DNA of 39,351 nucleotides from the NCBI GenBank assembly GCA_009711705.1, contig VENG01000040.1, positions 1 to 39,351 of the forward strand, given 5' to 3'. Below the pieces are notes generated by a model. The model had not been told where the DNA came from. It ran no database searches and was given only the letters and a program-made list of their open reading frames with translations. A program made the position numbers and the translations under genes. Source of the stretch: Bacillota bacterium. Lineage in GTDB: Bacteria; Bacillota; Desulfotomaculia; Desulfotomaculales; VENG01. Each line of letters starts with the position of its first letter. Positions within the stretch are counted from its first letter, which is position 1. Below are positions 15,164-24,554 of this stretch, in pieces.

Positions 15164-16504
15164 ATGTATCCTGATTTGAAGAAAAAAAGCACAAGTTTAT
15201 CGATATCTGAATTTAAGATGCCAATCCCGACAAACCCGGTTGTATATGTAATTCTGCGTGCACTTTACGCGGGAGGTCTTGATTTTCACTGGACATCGGA
15301 TTTTTATGGCCGGCCGCACTACCACTATGAATCAAGGGATGGATACATCAACATTTTCTGTGATCCTCCATACAAAGGATACCCTTTTTGGCCCGGTGAA
15401 GTCCTGAAAAAAGCGGCATCCCTCCAAAAACTCTACATGAATCCCCGCTGGAACTTTATATACTCCGGAATTCTCAGGAATACAGTTAGAAAATTATCAG
15501 TAGAAACAGCAGATGTTTATTTGATTCTACTGAGTAAGGTAGCACAGCTTAAAAATCCCGGTTATGACATTGCTAAAATAAGCCTGGAAGAAATCGCTGA
15601 ATACCGGTCGGTAAAGGTGCGTAACGGCAGCAGGCAAAAGCTAATCAATGATTTAAAAGAAAATGTGTTACTCCTTGCCGACCTGAGATTAACAATGACC
15701 TGGCAGGATTATAAAAATCGCGGGAAAATGACCTTTGGTAGGGAACGGCCCGATAGACTGCTTGATATTGTGGACGTAAGCTACAAAAGAGGTAAACACG
15801 AGTGGAAGTCTTTCGGGTTTCGTTGTGGCCAAGCCCTGGCAGCTTTTTTAAACCCGGACGGTTTACGCTGGATAGGCTATTATAGTACTGCTTTACTCCG
15901 ATTGGACCCTTACCATGAGGCTTTCACTAAGAAGCTAGGGACGTACTGGATATTACTTGGTATAACAGCCGGAAAAAAAGGAATGTACCCCCGTGCTTCA
16001 CCTCAAACTATACTGGATTTCTGCGGAAAAACAGCCAACTACCGTAATCCCGGGCAATCAGTAGATGCTTTTATTAAGGCTCATGTCCGGCTGCAGCAAA
16101 TAGGAGTGCTGGAGGATATCCCTGTCCTGGAGCCACCTAACAGAATTAAAGGATATTTTAATAGTTGGCTAGATACTCCATTAAGTGTCAAATTGTCATC
16201 TGATTTATGGATGATCAAAGAGAGAAAAAGAAAAACACGACAGGAAAAAATAAAAATACCGAATCAAAAAAATGAGAATGCGCAACCACAGGCTGTGATT
16301 CCAATGAATTACAGGGAACTACAGGTTAATGCCAAGGCAATAAGGGAGTTTAGGACCAAATATGGTTTAAACCAAAACGAATTAGCCCAGGTTCTAGGCA
16401 TTACCAGGCAAACCCTTTCTTACTATGAAAGAGAAATGCGTACCTTACCTGAAAAAATAGCTATACGAATACTTAAAATATGGGAGCAGAAATCCAAGTT
16501 CTAA
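15164..16504 (+). CDS. large protein with C-terminal Xre-type HTH, possible replication or regulatory protein
   Basis: A 446-aa protein with no membrane segment. The last ~60 residues form a Cro/C1-type helix-turn-helix (IREFRTKYGLNQNELAQVLGITRQTLSYYEREMRTLP). The long N-terminal part (residues 10-340) has winged-helix-like stretches, such as TADVYLILLSKVAQ with LEEIAEYRSVK and the region around 'TYWILLGITAG', and aromatic-rich blocks (YPFWPGEV). This layout resembles plasmid or ICE replication-initiator-like proteins, though I cannot name a family. ATG 15164 has AAAGGAG 12 nt upstream; a GTG at 15134 is in frame but lacks a site. A strong terminator follows, so it is a single-gene unit. Confidence 0.7.
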   Translation: MYPDLKKKSTSLSISEFKMPIPTNPVVYVILRALYAGGLDFHWTSDFYGRPHYHYESRDGYINIFCDPPYKGYPFWPGEVLKKAASLQKLYMNPRWNFIYSGILRNTVRKLSVETADVYLILLSKVAQLKNPGYDIAKISLEEIAEYRSVKVRNGSRQKLINDLKENVLLLADLRLTMTWQDYKNRGKMTFGRERPDRLLDIVDVSYKRGKHEWKSFGFRCGQALAAFLNPDGLRWIGYYSTALLRLDPYHEAFTKKLGTYWILLGITAGKKGMYPRASPQTILDFCGKTANYRNPGQSVDAFIKAHVRLQQIGVLEDIPVLEPPNRIKGYFNSWLDTPLSVKLSSDLWMIKERKRKTRQEKIKIPNQKNENAQPQAVIPMNYRELQVNAKAIREFRTKYGLNQNELAQVLGITRQTLSYYEREMRTLPEKIAIRILKIWEQKSKF

Positions 16505-16534
16505 AAAACCTATCCTCAGAGGATAGGTTTTTTT
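16503..16534 (+). terminator. rho-independent terminator
   Basis: AAAAAACCTATCCT / AGGATAGGTTTTTT, a perfect 14-bp stem with a 3-4 nt loop and T run directly after the HTH gene. Confidence 0.92.
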
Positions 16535-16569
16535 CTGTTAACAGACTAACATGCGTGAATTAATGATTG

Positions 16570-16806
16570 CGCAAAATGTTAAATATCTTTCAATGCTTTA
16601 TGACGCAAAATGTCATATCAAACCTACAAGCTTATGACTAAAGTTAACCTATCAAGTGATTAAAACAAACCGATATAGTGAGAATGTTAAATGAAATAAC
16701 AGTCTATAGTCTCTAAATAGTGCGGTAAGAAGATGTTAACAAAGTAAATAAGTTAAATAAGTTTTAACAAAATTTTACTTTATCGTTAGTTACCCTATCA
16801 AATGAT
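16570..16806 (+). promoter_or_regulatory. repeated motifs upstream of the radical SAM operon
   Basis: CGCAAAATGT occurs at 16570-16579 and 16604-16613, the latter within the palindrome TGACGCAAAATGTCA (16601-16615). A 19-bp motif occurs at 16642-16660 and 16788-16806 with two mismatches (AGTTAACCTATCAAGTGAT in the first). These paired motifs in a 350-bp gap without genes may bind a regulator of the operon starting at 16856. Confidence 0.45.
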
Positions 16807-16855
16807 ATAGTATTATGGAAATTACATCTCAAAAAGAATTAGGGAGGTTTGGTAA

Positions 16856-18211
16856 ATGGCAAAAGGTAGGGTTGTATACTTAAAGGAAACCAATTTTGTT
16901 CCGCGTCCTGAAAGAGTTCTTATAACATCAGCTCCAAGAGATGTTTACGAAAACGATCCATTGCATCGGAGGCTTCCGGTTTTAACCAATGACGGGTATT
17001 TAAATGGTTTTGCAGAGTATATTACAGACATTCCTGAGGAGTGGAAGTTTTCAACCTGGCAAAAGGATTATGGATTTGCTTTCCTGGAGGCTAATATTAA
17101 AGGACCCACCTTCCTTCATCACCCCTATAGCACAACCATAATAGAACACATGGAGAGCGGTGTTTACGATGTATTGTGCATATCTGCATTTACGTGGACC
17201 CTTCCCTGGGCCATCAAAATGGCACACTTGGCAAAGAGAGAATACGGTATCAAAGAAGTATGGCTCGGTGGTTATGCAGTTATGACTGACGAACCAGCCA
17301 TGAATCAAGTTTTTGACCGGTTGTTCTGGGGCTATGGGGAAAATGTGCTTAACCAGGCCATAGGACTAAGTCCAAAATCAGCTGAGGACATTAAGCACCC
17401 TGATTTAATCACAAGGGCGGATTGGTTAGGACGGAAAACCCAAATAGGGCACTTAATATTTAAAAGAGGTTGCCCAAACAGGTGTACCTATTGTGCCGAC
17501 CCGGTATTTCAACCGGGGGGAGATTATCCTTTATCTATTGATGCCGTTGAGGAAATCTTAGACTACTACAAATGGAATGGCATCAAATCCGTATATATTT
17601 CAAACCAAGAAACACACATGTTTAATACGTTTGGTCAAGAAGTACTTCATGCTATCAAAAAGAGGGACATGTATTTTGGCATGTTGACCAGTTTCCAAGC
17701 CCTGGCTTTTTGTGGAGAAGATGGCATAAGGGAATTACGGGATAGTGGGTTGAGCTTCCTATTGGTGGGGTTGGAGTCTTTAAATGATAAAAACCTTGAA
17801 AAAACAAAACGCAAAACCAGGCAAAAATTTATGGAGGACACCCTTAAACTACTGAGGCAACTAAATATAGGTGTCACATCGACATACATGATCTGTTTTG
17901 AAGATGATACAGTTGAAAGCATCAGGGAGGCAAAGAAAAAGATAATAGATCTGGGTATAATCGTTTCTTTGTTTAATATTACCGTACCCCTGCCGGGTAC
18001 CCCCTTCTATTACCAATGTAAGGAACAAAATATGATCACGGATTGGAACTGGAGCCACTGGACCGGTAACCACCTTGTTTGGAAGCATCCTAATATAGAC
18101 CCTGTCACTGCGAAGGAATTACTTGCTGAAATGCGTTCTGAAGTAAACCACCCGGATTATAACCCAACTCTTTTCAAGCAGTGGGAAAGAAACACTAAAA
18201 AAAGCCGTTAA
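16856..18211 (+). CDS. radical SAM protein with B12-binding-like N-terminal domain
   Basis: A 451-aa radical SAM enzyme. C206, C210 and C213 (GCPNRCTYC) would hold the SAM-binding [4Fe-4S] cluster. Residues about 90-170 have the Rossmann-like layout of a cobalamin-binding domain (YDVLCISAFTWTL..., EVWLGGYAVM), but the DxHxxG motif for the lower cobalt ligand is not seen. GVTSTYMICFEDDT and NITVPLPGTPFYY are typical of B12-type radical SAM TIM barrels. The ATG has GGGAGGT 8 nt upstream. An M24-family protein and a multi-cluster ferredoxin-like protein follow on the same strand. The substrate is unknown; it may modify a small molecule or peptide handled by the M24 protein. Confidence 0.88.
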   Translation: MAKGRVVYLKETNFVPRPERVLITSAPRDVYENDPLHRRLPVLTNDGYLNGFAEYITDIPEEWKFSTWQKDYGFAFLEANIKGPTFLHHPYSTTIIEHMESGVYDVLCISAFTWTLPWAIKMAHLAKREYGIKEVWLGGYAVMTDEPAMNQVFDRLFWGYGENVLNQAIGLSPKSAEDIKHPDLITRADWLGRKTQIGHLIFKRGCPNRCTYCADPVFQPGGDYPLSIDAVEEILDYYKWNGIKSVYISNQETHMFNTFGQEVLHAIKKRDMYFGMLTSFQALAFCGEDGIRELRDSGLSFLLVGLESLNDKNLEKTKRKTRQKFMEDTLKLLRQLNIGVTSTYMICFEDDTVESIREAKKKIIDLGIIVSLFNITVPLPGTPFYYQCKEQNMITDWNWSHWTGNHLVWKHPNIDPVTAKELLAEMRSEVNHPDYNPTLFKQWERNTKKSR

Positions 18212-18317
18212 GGAGACCGCCGGCATTTAACCCCAAAAGCATAATATATCAAAGTATATTTGGATTATAAAATACAATGATTTTTAGCCGTAACAAAAAT
18301 TAAGGAGGTTCGAAGCC

Positions 18318-19517
18318 ATGAATTTATCTGATATCGAAATTCGTTATACCCCTAAGGAGGAATTGACCTCCAGGATCAGCAGATTTCAGCAGAGCCTCTT
18401 GGAGAAAGACATTGACGGTGCATTAATACTACAGAAGGCGGATTTGTTCTATTTCAGCGGCACATGTCAAAATGCCCATCTGTTTATTCCCGCCCATGGT
18501 GAGCCGGTTTTAATTGTGAGGAAAAGTTTAAAAAGGGCAAAAGAGGAAAGTGCTCTTGACAATATAATTACCCAACATCCCAAGGATATGTTTAAAAATA
18601 TAATTAATTTAGTAGGTAGTAAGGGAAGAATAGGCTTGGAGATGGATGTGCTTCCGGCCAAATTATTCTTAAAATATCAAAGTGCATTATCTCCTTTGGA
18701 AGTTGTTGACGCTTCCAATATCATTCGTAAGGCAAGGATGATAAAGTCACTTTATGAAATAGATAGGCTTAGGGAGACAGCACGCCTCAATAACTTGATG
18801 TTCTCAGAAATATCGAATGTTTTGAAAGAAGGCATAACCGAGGTGGAACTGGCGAGCAAGCTGGAGTCTGTTTACAGAATTAATGGCCATCAGGGAGCCA
18901 TTCGCATGAGAGGTTTCAATCAAGAATTATTTTATGGTCATTTGATGTCAGGATGGAATTTATCATACCCCAGCTTTTTTGACGGCCCCACCGGTGGTAC
19001 CGGGCTCAACCCGTCATATCCGCAAAGTGCCGGGTTTAAAGTCATAGGCCGCAATGAACCTGTGATGGTGGATTATGTAGGAAACCTCAACGGTTATATG
19101 GTTGATCAAGCAAGAATTTTCTGTATCGGATCGTTACCCGACAAGCTTGTCAAAGCCTACGATGTTGCCCTGCAGATTAGAGACAAAGTAGTAAAGGCAG
19201 CTAAACCGGGTGTTAACGGAAAAGACCTTTTTGAAACTGCCTACAATATAGCTGCAGAAAATGGCTTCCAGGGCCATTTTATGGGCTATGACGATAGGAT
19301 AAGTTTCATTGCCCACGGCATAGGAATAGAGCTTGACGAATTGCCGGTTCTGGCCAAGAACTTTGACATGGTTCTCCAATCAGGCATGGTGTTTGCCATG
19401 GAGCCTAAGTTTATATTCCCTGAAGAAGGGGCTGTGGGAATCGAAGATACATTTGTAGTTACTGATGAGGGCCTGGAGCAGATCTCATACTTTGATGATT
19501 CCATTCATTATTTTTAA
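18318..19517 (+). CDS. M24 family metallopeptidase (Xaa-Pro peptidase/creatinase-like)
   Basis: A 399-aa pita-bread enzyme. An N-terminal creatinase-like domain (1-145) is followed by the catalytic domain with all five metal ligands visible: D252 (VMVDYVG), D263 (MVDQARIF), H333 (IAHGIGIELDE), E362 (AMEPKFIFP) and E376 (VGIEDTF). It may therefore cleave an Xaa-Pro-type amide or hydrolyse a creatine-like small molecule. The ATG has AAGGAGG about 9 nt upstream. It lies 106 bp after the radical SAM gene and 25 bp before the Fe-S gene, so the three are probably one operon. No signal peptide is seen, so it is cytoplasmic. Confidence 0.92.
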   Translation: MNLSDIEIRYTPKEELTSRISRFQQSLLEKDIDGALILQKADLFYFSGTCQNAHLFIPAHGEPVLIVRKSLKRAKEESALDNIITQHPKDMFKNIINLVGSKGRIGLEMDVLPAKLFLKYQSALSPLEVVDASNIIRKARMIKSLYEIDRLRETARLNNLMFSEISNVLKEGITEVELASKLESVYRINGHQGAIRMRGFNQELFYGHLMSGWNLSYPSFFDGPTGGTGLNPSYPQSAGFKVIGRNEPVMVDYVGNLNGYMVDQARIFCIGSLPDKLVKAYDVALQIRDKVVKAAKPGVNGKDLFETAYNIAAENGFQGHFMGYDDRISFIAHGIGIELDELPVLAKNFDMVLQSGMVFAMEPKFIFPEEGAVGIEDTFVVTDEGLEQISYFDDSIHYF

Positions 19518-19542
19518 TTAGTTAATATTGGAGGAAGAAAAA

Positions 19543-20643
19543 GTGGGGCATTTAGCAAATAAAAATGAATTGCTGGTCAAGCTTCGCGAAAGGCTTGATC
19601 GCAATCCTATAGGTCTTCCTGAAGATATAAACGTTTATGAGATTTTATCTATCCTGTTTACCAATGAAGAGGCCTATCTTGCATCAAAATTCCCATTAGA
19701 TCCTGCCACTCTCGAAGACCTACAAGTGGTTACAAATATTCCTCCCGGACAACTGAAAGAATTGCTTAGTTCTATGCTCAAAAAAGGACTGGTCTTGGAA
19801 ACAAAAAAACGCGGGCAGTCAAGGTTCATGTTGTCAATGGCTTTAGTGGGCTTCTTTGAGTTTGTCTTTATGAGAACAAATCAATCCTTACCAATGAAAA
19901 AATTAGCCGAGTTGATACATGATTATCGCCTGGGTCCAAAGTTTTCAAAGGAACTATTTAATCCCACCACTCCCCGGGCCAGGGCGCTGCTTTATGAAAC
20001 AGTAGTGCCTGAAATAAAAACAGAAATACTAACCTTTGAGCTTGCCACCGAACTCATCAAAGAGGCCGGCAGGGGAGGGCTAACCAATTGTTACTGCCGT
20101 CACGAAGCACAGCACTTAAATCAAGCCTGCGACAATCCCGTAGAGGATATATGTATAAGTTTGGGTACCGCTGCTGACTTTCTGATAGAAAGGGGCTTTG
20201 CCAGAAAGGCATCTATTAGCGAGATACTTGAAAAACTAAGTCTCGCCAAGGAATTAGGGCTAATTCACACTTGCGATAACGTCAGGCACAATGTGGCATT
20301 CATATGTAATTGTTGCGGCTGCTGCTGTTGTTTCCTGGCTGGTATTACCAAACACCAACTTCCTAATGCGGTATTGACCACTAACTATATTGCCACAGTT
20401 GATGAAAATACCTGTATCGGCTGTGGTGAGTGTATCAAAAGTTGTCAGGTCGAAGCCATAAAATACAATGAAACTAATACAGACGTGATAAATATTGATA
20501 CAGAAAGATGCTTGGGATGTGGTGCTTGCGTTAACTTCTGTGAGCAAAACGCAATACAAATGTTAAATCGAAAGGAAAGAATAATCCCACCTTCCAATAT
20601 GAGTGAGTTAATGACCCGGTTAAAGCAAGACCGTGGCAAGTAG
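19543..20643 (+). CDS. multi-[4Fe-4S] protein with N-terminal winged-helix region
   Basis: A 366-aa redox protein. The GTG at 19543 is preferred over the TTG at 19528, because the GGAGG lies 8 nt before the GTG and inside the longer reading. An N-terminal helical/winged region (about 40-105) precedes a Cys-rich middle with NCYCRHEAQHLNQACDN, then ICNCCGCCCCF. Two classic ferredoxin motifs close it: CIGCGECIKSCQVEA and CLGCGACVNFCEQNA. It may supply electrons to the radical SAM enzyme or carry out the next redox step. It ends the operon before a terminator. The exact enzyme class is unknown. Confidence 0.88.
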   Translation: MGHLANKNELLVKLRERLDRNPIGLPEDINVYEILSILFTNEEAYLASKFPLDPATLEDLQVVTNIPPGQLKELLSSMLKKGLVLETKKRGQSRFMLSMALVGFFEFVFMRTNQSLPMKKLAELIHDYRLGPKFSKELFNPTTPRARALLYETVVPEIKTEILTFELATELIKEAGRGGLTNCYCRHEAQHLNQACDNPVEDICISLGTAADFLIERGFARKASISEILEKLSLAKELGLIHTCDNVRHNVAFICNCCGCCCCFLAGITKHQLPNAVLTTNYIATVDENTCIGCGECIKSCQVEAIKYNETNTDVINIDTERCLGCGACVNFCEQNAIQMLNRKERIIPPSNMSELMTRLKQDRGK

Positions 20644-20699
20644 ATTGATTGGGTAGGCTAACGACAAATTTCCTAAACATGAAGGCCGACATGGAAACC

Positions 20700-20726
20700 C
20701 GCTCCCTTCCGGGGGGCGTTTTTCTT
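20700..20726 (+). terminator. terminator of the radical SAM operon
   Basis: CGCTCCC, a short loop, GGGGGCG, then TTTTTCTTTT, 56 bp after the Fe-S gene. Confidence 0.75.
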
Positions 20727-20730
20727 TTAT

Positions 20731-21651
20731 TAAGTTAATGCTGTTCAGTCTTCTCACTTTTGGGTTTTTCGAGGTGATTAACTCCTCCAATTGTTTGGAT
20801 GATATCATGTGTGCAGCCTACAATTATTCTTCATGAAATACAAACGGCAATAAAAACATATCCAATCCCGTTCTGACCGGGGCCTATGGTGTCAGCTATA
20901 TAGATATCTATAGACAAAACAAAAATAAAAATAGCGAGTCCAATGGAGTTATATACCAATTTAGTAATGGAATTCACCCCTCAAGATTCTGGTAATAAAT
21001 GGCCATTCTTTACCCGTGCATCCTACCTCTGGTATGGGATCGAATCAATATCAAAGAGGGAACCAAAGCGGAAAGAACAAAAAGTGCAAAAGGAAAAAGT
21101 GAATTTGTGCGGGCAACCAGCTTGATCCAATGGAATCCTGAATGAGAATTCCAACGTCTTATTAATTCGGGGAAGTGTTATTGTTTTTGTCAGTGCAACG
21201 CTAGTGAGCCGATGTCAAAGTGTATCACGGTTTATATATATTTGAAAAATGAAAACCCCGTATCCCTTGTTGCTTTTAGGCAGGGGGTACGGGGTTTTAG
21301 AAACTGACCTTTTTTTGATGATACAAAACTTTTTTATACAATTTAATGTTAATGGAGGAAAATCTATGCATCTACTTTAAAATAGCACTATGACAAGGTT
21401 TAAGAGATAATTCTGTGAAAAATATTAAATTTTTCAGTTCTCACAATCTTAAGTAGTGTTATAGGTTGCGTAATGTTTGCTCACTGCATGATAGCGGTAA
21501 TTAAAAGCGAATATGACCGCAAACTCTTTTTTTTTGCCTTGAAAGGGGATGAGCTTTAGTAAACATATCGGGATAACCTGGTTGATTCATTTTTGTATAA
21601 TTTCTGCCATTATAAACAATAAATTTTGTAAAAACATTTTTAGGAGTGGTA
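20731..21651. other. long stretch without a convincing gene
   Basis: AT-rich. A frame at about 20878-20995 encodes GAYGVSYIDIYRQNKNK... and IYQFSNGIHPSRFW before TAA TAA, with no start or homologue I recognise; it may be a gene relic. A GGAGG followed by a five-codon frame (MHLL) near 21355-21380 is too short to judge. No riboswitch or tRNA is visible. Confidence 0.4.
21252..21299 (+). terminator. large hairpin, possibly a bidirectional terminator
   Basis: AAAACCCCGTA and TACGGGGTTTT pair, extended inward by CCC/GGG around a loop. There is no gene directly next to it on either side. Confidence 0.6.
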
Positions 21652-21654
21652 CGG

Positions 21655-23562
21655 TTGAACTTCGGCCTGAGCTTTGGGAAGAGAATAATCTTTAGTGTAG
21701 GAATCTTATTACTTGCAGTTGTTTTAATAATAATTGTCACTAGCAACAACCGAGCTGAGAATCTAATACTAACCAATGAGACTAAACAAAATGAATTTGT
21801 AACGGACCTGTTCTATCAAAAAATGGATGAATACCTTGATGTATCCCGTTCGGTGATCGTACCTATTGCTACGGATCAAGAAATAGTTGACCTATTTGCC
21901 AACGGTGAGAGAGATAAACTAATAGAAAAACTGAAGCCAACTTTTGCGGATTTAAAGGAGAGGGGGTATTACAATATTCAATTCAATGTCCCACCTTCCA
22001 CAGCATTTGCAAGGTTAAACAGACCCGACGATTTTGATGATGATATTAGTAGTATAAGACCCTCTGTAGTAGTCGCCAATGAAAAACAAGAGGAAGTTAT
22101 GGGGTTGGAAGGGGGAAAAGCCGGATACGGATTTAGGGTATTGGTACCCGTTTTTGACAACGAGGAATTTGTTGGCACTGTTGAAACCGGACTAAGATTT
22201 AATGAATCATTTCTTGAAGATGTTAAAGAGGTAGCCCCCGGGGATTATTATATTTATAATTACGGTTCCTCCGGTGAACCCGAAGAATTATTATCGCAAG
22301 CCAGTTCGACGGATGATAATTACCAAATAGACTCTAAGCTACTTGAGAAAGTTAAGGAAACAGGTGAGACACAATACGGCCTAACAAATGACAGGATGCA
22401 TAGTGTAATAGCTATGCCATATCATGATTTCAGCGGGGAATTAAAAGGTTACGTAAAAGCTGTATTTTCTCGGGAAGAAATCATGAACCGGTTAGCAGCA
22501 AATAAACGCTTTTCCGCTCTAATTGCAATATCAAGTATTTTACTGGCACTTGTCCTGCTTTACATTATAGTCACTTCAGCAGTGCGTCCCATATCCAAAT
22601 TAGATCAGGCGGTTTCCAGGGTAGCCCAGGGTGATTTAACCGGGGGCGTGAATGTTAACTATAAGAGTAATGATGAAATTGGAAGCCTCATAAAATCGTT
22701 TGGGCAAATGTTTACTAATATTAAGAGTATAATAATTAGAATTCAGGGGAATTCAGAGAAACTGGCTTCCCACAGCCAGGAAATGGCTTCCTCCAGCGAA
22801 GAGGTAAGTGCCACCGTAGAGGAAGTTGCCAGCACCACCAATGAAGTGGCAGCTACATCAGAGCAGGGTGCTGAAAATGCCGGAGAGGCAGCAAAAGAGT
22901 CAGAACAGGTACAGCAGGTAGCAGAAGAAGGAAATAAGGCTGTACAGGAAACGGTTGAGAAAATGCAGTCCATATCTCAGTCATCACAAAATGTTGCCAC
23001 TGCTGTTAAGAACCTGGGTGAGCAATCAAATCAAATAGGTGAAATAATCAGCACCATTACAAACATCGCTGACCAAACTAACCTCCTTGCCTTAAACGCC
23101 GCTATTGAGGCAGCCCGGGCCGGTGAACACGGGCGGGGATTTGCCGTGGTGGCCGAAGAAGTACGCAAGTTAGCTGAACAGTCTGCCGGTGCTGCCGGTG
23201 AAATTACAGGCTTAATAGAAAAAATACAGGTAGGTGTCGGTGAGGCGGTTACAGCAATTGATAGTAGTGTGGTGGAAGTTGATGACGGGGTTCATGTAGC
23301 TAATAATGCAGGTGCCTCCTTAGAGCAAATCATTAAAGCTATAGAAAAGAATACCACTGTAATTCAGGATGTTGCTACCGGTTCCAACCAGGCCAATGAG
23401 GGTATGCAGCAGTTGTCAGCGTCAAACGAACAAATAACATCCACGGTTCAGCAAATTTCCGGTGCTGCACAAGAACTGGCTAACATTGCAGGGGAACTGC
23501 AAAATGAAGTGGTCAAGTTTAATTTAGAGGATTTAAACCATGGAATCGGCGACCAAAATTGA
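21655..23562 (+). CDS. methyl-accepting chemotaxis protein
   Basis: A 635-aa transmembrane chemoreceptor. TM1 is about residues 10-30 and TM2 about 282-305. Between them is an extracellular Cache-like sensor (about 40-275, with GGKAGYGFRVLVPVF and GTVETGLRF strands). A HAMP linker (about 305-360) precedes the signalling domain. The CheA/CheW-binding tip is intact: TNIADQTNLLALNAAIEAARAGEHGRGFAVVAEEVRKLA. Gln/Glu pairs in the flanking helices are likely methylation sites. I take the TTG at 21655, 8 nt after AGGAG; the GTG at 21646 overlaps that site. It is a single gene closed by a strong terminator. The ligand is unknown. Confidence 0.95.
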   Translation: MNFGLSFGKRIIFSVGILLLAVVLIIIVTSNNRAENLILTNETKQNEFVTDLFYQKMDEYLDVSRSVIVPIATDQEIVDLFANGERDKLIEKLKPTFADLKERGYYNIQFNVPPSTAFARLNRPDDFDDDISSIRPSVVVANEKQEEVMGLEGGKAGYGFRVLVPVFDNEEFVGTVETGLRFNESFLEDVKEVAPGDYYIYNYGSSGEPEELLSQASSTDDNYQIDSKLLEKVKETGETQYGLTNDRMHSVIAMPYHDFSGELKGYVKAVFSREEIMNRLAANKRFSALIAISSILLALVLLYIIVTSAVRPISKLDQAVSRVAQGDLTGGVNVNYKSNDEIGSLIKSFGQMFTNIKSIIIRIQGNSEKLASHSQEMASSSEEVSATVEEVASTTNEVAATSEQGAENAGEAAKESEQVQQVAEEGNKAVQETVEKMQSISQSSQNVATAVKNLGEQSNQIGEIISTITNIADQTNLLALNAAIEAARAGEHGRGFAVVAEEVRKLAEQSAGAAGEITGLIEKIQVGVGEAVTAIDSSVVEVDDGVHVANNAGASLEQIIKAIEKNTTVIQDVATGSNQANEGMQQLSASNEQITSTVQQISGAAQELANIAGELQNEVVKFNLEDLNHGIGDQN

Positions 23563-23569
23563 TATCATT

Positions 23570-23604
23570 ATAAGGCCCCTGGGTTATTTGCTCAGGGGCC
23601 TTAT
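23570..23604 (+). terminator. terminator of the chemoreceptor gene
   Basis: ATAAGGCCCCTG / CAGGGGCCTTAT, a perfect 12-bp stem with an 11-nt loop just after the stop codon. The T tract is weak. Confidence 0.8.
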
Positions 23605-23651
23605 AACGATAGTGATTCTGACGTAATTCGACACCCAATTTATAAGTTATT

Positions 23652-23960
23652 GAGTCTGTTCGAAAAGTTCTAGATAAACACCCCCAAAAATAGGAAATGC
23701 ACCGTCGCTTGTAGAATTAAGTAGTAATCGTGAAAAAAAACTACAAAACCAAGCGAGGTGCATAGATTATGCCAGACCTCCAGTTGGATCTTTTTCCCAT
23801 GAGCTTATAACACGCTTGGATTTGATAGGGAACTCATAGACTATATTGAATTTGTAGACTATTCGTTTGTATCTGATCTCATCTTACCGTTATACAAGAA
23901 GGGCGGACGCATTCCCCATAACGTTTGAGTTGAGATAATTTGTAAGTCACCCAATGAATT
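23652..23960 (+). mobile_element. insertion sequence remnant with transposase N-terminus
   Basis: GAGTCTGTTCGAAAAG at 23652-23667 looks like an IS end; its reverse complement stands alone at 12770. After about 100 bp, an ATG at 23769 starts MPDLQLDLFP. Across a frameshift, GFDRELIDYIEFVDYSFVSDLILPLYKKGGRIPHN follows, which reads like the N-terminus of a DDE transposase. The catalytic part is missing. I cannot assign the IS family with certainty. Confidence 0.6.
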
Positions 23961-24074
23961 CATTTGAAGGAGGGAAAACTGAAAACATCCTTTCCATCAT
24001 TTTATAACTAATCGCTTAATCCGGGCAATTGGGGGCATTATCTTACTACCTGATTTTACGAAGGATTTGTCAAA

Positions 24075-24322
24075 TTAAACTTTGTTATATATATCGCCTC
24101 TTGGACCAATAACAAGAACTATAACTATGTGGCCTTTCTCATTGACTTCATAAACTGCACGGTAGTTACCGATGCGTAGCCGGTAGAGACCTTCAAGCTT
24201 ACCAGTTAATTGCTTTACACCTGGCAAGAGATAGGGGTCAGCTTTCAATAACTCAATTTTATCAAGTATTCGCGTTGTCGTTTTTTTATCAATTTGGATA
24301 AAAATTTAGTAGATCTTTTTGA
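24075..24322 (-). pseudogene. RelE/ParE-like toxin, N-terminus broken
   Basis: On the minus strand: KKTTTRILDKIELLKADPYLLPG, then LTGKLEGLYRLRIGNYRAVYEV and VLVIGPRGDIYNKV. This is the fold signature of RelE-family mRNA interferases (LxGxxxGxYRxRxGxYRxxY). The first ~20 residues are decayed: a TAA interrupts SLKKIY*IFIQID and no start codon exists. It lies 10 bp after its antitoxin gene, so the module keeps its antitoxin but has lost the toxin. Confidence 0.8.
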
Positions 24323-24332
24323 GAGATGGATT

Positions 24333-24554
24333 TTATAAGTCGAGCTTTTTTCGAAACTCATCAAAATCCACCCACTCTCCATGGGTAACTTCTTGCTGGG
24401 CAGTTTTTATTTCGTTAATTTCGTCTTCAGTAAAGTGCTCCTTGTCGATTGGAATGAGTTTTTCATTAAACAAGGCCTTAAATAATTCAATTTTCTCAGC
24501 TGGCGAAAAGGTTTTGATCTGTTCAACAACCTGTTTTACTCGGGAAAGTGCCAT
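24333..24554 (-). CDS. antitoxin of a RelE/ParE-type module
   Basis: A 73-aa acidic helical protein: SRVKQVVEQIKTFSPAEKIELFKALF is the N-terminal helix pair, and GEWVDFDEFRKKLDL the toxin-wrapping tail typical of small RelB/DUF2281-like antitoxins. I take the third in-frame ATG, at 24554, which AAAGGTGAT precedes by 4-5 nt. The toxin gene directly downstream is broken, so this may be an orphan antitoxin. Confidence 0.8.
   Translation of the reverse strand: MALSRVKQVVEQIKTFSPAEKIELFKALFNEKLIPIDKEHFTEDEINEIKTAQQEVTHGEWVDFDEFRKKLDL

Noticed and set aside
20943..21125. 60-codon frame MELYTNLVMEF...
   Set aside because: No ribosome site, low-complexity Lys/Glu tail, and it overlaps a more protein-like frame; not convincing.
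21300..21645. Riboswitch upstream of the chemoreceptor (c-di-GMP type)
   Set aside because: The conserved GEMM motifs and tetraloop receptor are absent; only an AT-rich leader is visible.
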